A DNA stretch of 6,208 bases from Deltaproteobacteria bacterium. GTDB lineage: Bacteria; Myxococcota_A; Polyangia; HGW-17. A program made the position numbers and the translations under genes. Below are positions 5,610 to 6,208 of the stretch, in pieces. The notes beneath the pieces are model-generated. The model had not been told where the DNA came from. It was given only the letters and a program-made list of their open reading frames with translations, and ran no database searches. The first letter of the stretch is position 1. Each line of letters opens with the position of its first letter. The stretch covers positions 1 to 6,208 of the forward strand of contig QKIM01000406.1 of the NCBI GenBank assembly GCA_003249585.1, read 5' to 3'.

Positions 5610-6208
5610 GCGAGCCACTCGGTGAGGGTGGAGGGGTCCAGGCTGTTGACCTTGAAAATCCGGCAGCCGGGATTCACGGCCCGCACCTCCGCCTCGACGG
5701 TGTCCAGGTCGATGTTGCAGTAGGGGGCGATGTCGGTCTTGGTGATGATGACCACGTCGGCCTTGGTGAACATGGTGGCGTACTTGGAGGGTTTGTCCTC
5801 GCCTTCCGTGACGGAATAGAGCAGCACCATGCGGTGGGCGCCGATGTCGAAGGCGGCGGGGCACACCAGGTTGCCCACGTTCTCGACGATGCACAGGTCG
5901 ATGTCGTCGAGGTCGATCTTCTCCAGGGCCGCGTTGACCATCTTGGCGTCCAGGTGACACCCGCCCTCGGTGTTGATCTGCACCAGCGGGATGGAGAAAT
6001 CGGCGAGCCGCTCCGCGTCCCGGGAGGTGAAGAGGTCTCCCTCGATGACCGCGACACGGTGTCTGCTGGTCAGTTCCCCGAGGCTCGAGCGGATGAGGGT
6101 GGTCTTTCCCGCGCCGGGGCTGCTGGTCATGTTGATTGCGAATACTTTTTTCTTGTCGAACGTCCATCGGTTGTCGGCACCGATGGCGTTGTTCTTGAGC
6201 ATGACGTT
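5570..6208 (-). CDS. hypB: HypB, GTPase for nickel insertion into [NiFe]-hydrogenase (5' end cut off)
   Basis: HypB is a SIMIBI-class GTPase that works with HypA to insert nickel into the hydrogenase large subunit. Residues here are numbered from the ATG at 6202. The P-loop SSPGAGKTT is at 27-35, VIEGDLFTSRDAERL at 52-66, and the metal and dimer site GGCHLDA at 80-86 with Cys82 and His83. ENVGNLVC (107-114) gives the third ligand Cys114. Then come SVTEGEDKPSKY (130-141) and the base-recognition motif TKTD (164-167). The frame stays open to the window edge (codons for Asn and Val before Met1). The text NVMLKNNAIGADNR aligns with the stretch just before the P-loop in other HypB proteins, so Met at 6202 is probably internal and the true start is off the window. 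Whether it has the N-terminal CxxCGC motif or a His-rich stretch cannot be seen. The 3' end overlaps hypF by 40 bases. Confidence 0.97.
   Translation of the reverse strand, partial: NVMLKNNAIGADNRWTFDKKKVFAINMTSSPGAGKTTLIRSSLGELTSRHRVAVIEGDLFTSRDAERLADFSIPLVQINTEGGCHLDAKMVNAALEKIDLDDIDLCIVENVGNLVCPAAFDIGAHRMVLLYSVTEGEDKPSKYATMFTKADVVIITKTDIAPYCNIDLDTVEAEVRAVNPGCRIFKVNSLDPSTLTEWLAWLDSEIESASRA

Noticed and set aside
4485..5723. Long plus-strand open frame of 412 codons opposite hypF
   Set aside because: It is antisense to the zinc-finger and YrdC parts of hypF, with the same compositional signature and no recognisable domain.
5610..6167. Possible 186-residue N-terminal extension of HypF
   Set aside because: The frame is open only because it shadows hypB. 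The translation there is Arg/His/Gly-rich nonsense, and HypF homology begins at the ATG at 5609.
1..6208. Search for tRNA, rRNA, CRISPR arrays, insertion sequences and direct repeats
   Set aside because: No cloverleaf, spaced repeat array, transposase or terminal inverted repeats were seen by eye. The window is almost fully occupied by the hyp operon.

Overview
The window is a GC-rich stretch in which every supported gene lies on the minus strand. It is dominated by one compact operon for maturation of the [NiFe]-hydrogenase active site. In transcription order (right to left) it holds hypB (runs off the right edge), hypF, a small predicted lipoprotein, hypC, hypD, hypE and a small multi-spanning membrane protein. 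After a gap of about 150 bases comes the 5' end of another minus-strand gene that runs off the left edge. No hydrogenase structural genes and no hypA are inside the window; hypA would most likely lie just upstream of hypB, off the right edge.

How the genes work together (known for these families). HypF uses carbamoyl phosphate and ATP to carbamoylate the C-terminal cysteine of HypE. HypE dehydrates this to a thiocyanate, the cyanide donor. HypC and HypD form the scaffold on which the Fe(CN)2CO group is built, and HypC carries it to the hydrogenase large subunit. HypB is the GTPase that, with HypA, inserts nickel. All five Hyp proteins carry intact signature motifs: P-loop, Cys/His metal site, four zinc CxxC pairs, HHHAH, MCLAVP, CGTHT, the Cys-rich HypD tail and a C-terminal PRIC. 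Nothing indicates decay or frameshift.

Layout. 5570-6208 hypB (partial); 3339-5609 hypF, overlapping hypB by 40 bases; 2918-3310 lipoprotein; 2664-2915 hypC; 1625-2683 hypD, overlapping hypC by 20 bases; 627-1613 hypE; 308-625 membrane protein, 1 base after hypE; 155-307 intergenic, with a strong hairpin plus T-tract pointing along the plus strand, a GC palindrome and a weak candidate promoter; 1-154 partial unknown gene.

Organism. High GC, a lipobox lipoprotein and a complete hyp set point to a Gram-negative anaerobe or facultative anaerobe that uses hydrogen. The Hyp proteins look compatible with the former Deltaproteobacteria (Desulfuromonas/Geobacter-like or sulfate-reducer-like), but this is inference from general resemblance.

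The hyp core is well known. What is not standard is the two small envelope proteins, a lipoprotein between hypF and hypC and a membrane protein coupled to hypE, and the oddly oriented terminator-like hairpin in the intergenic gap.
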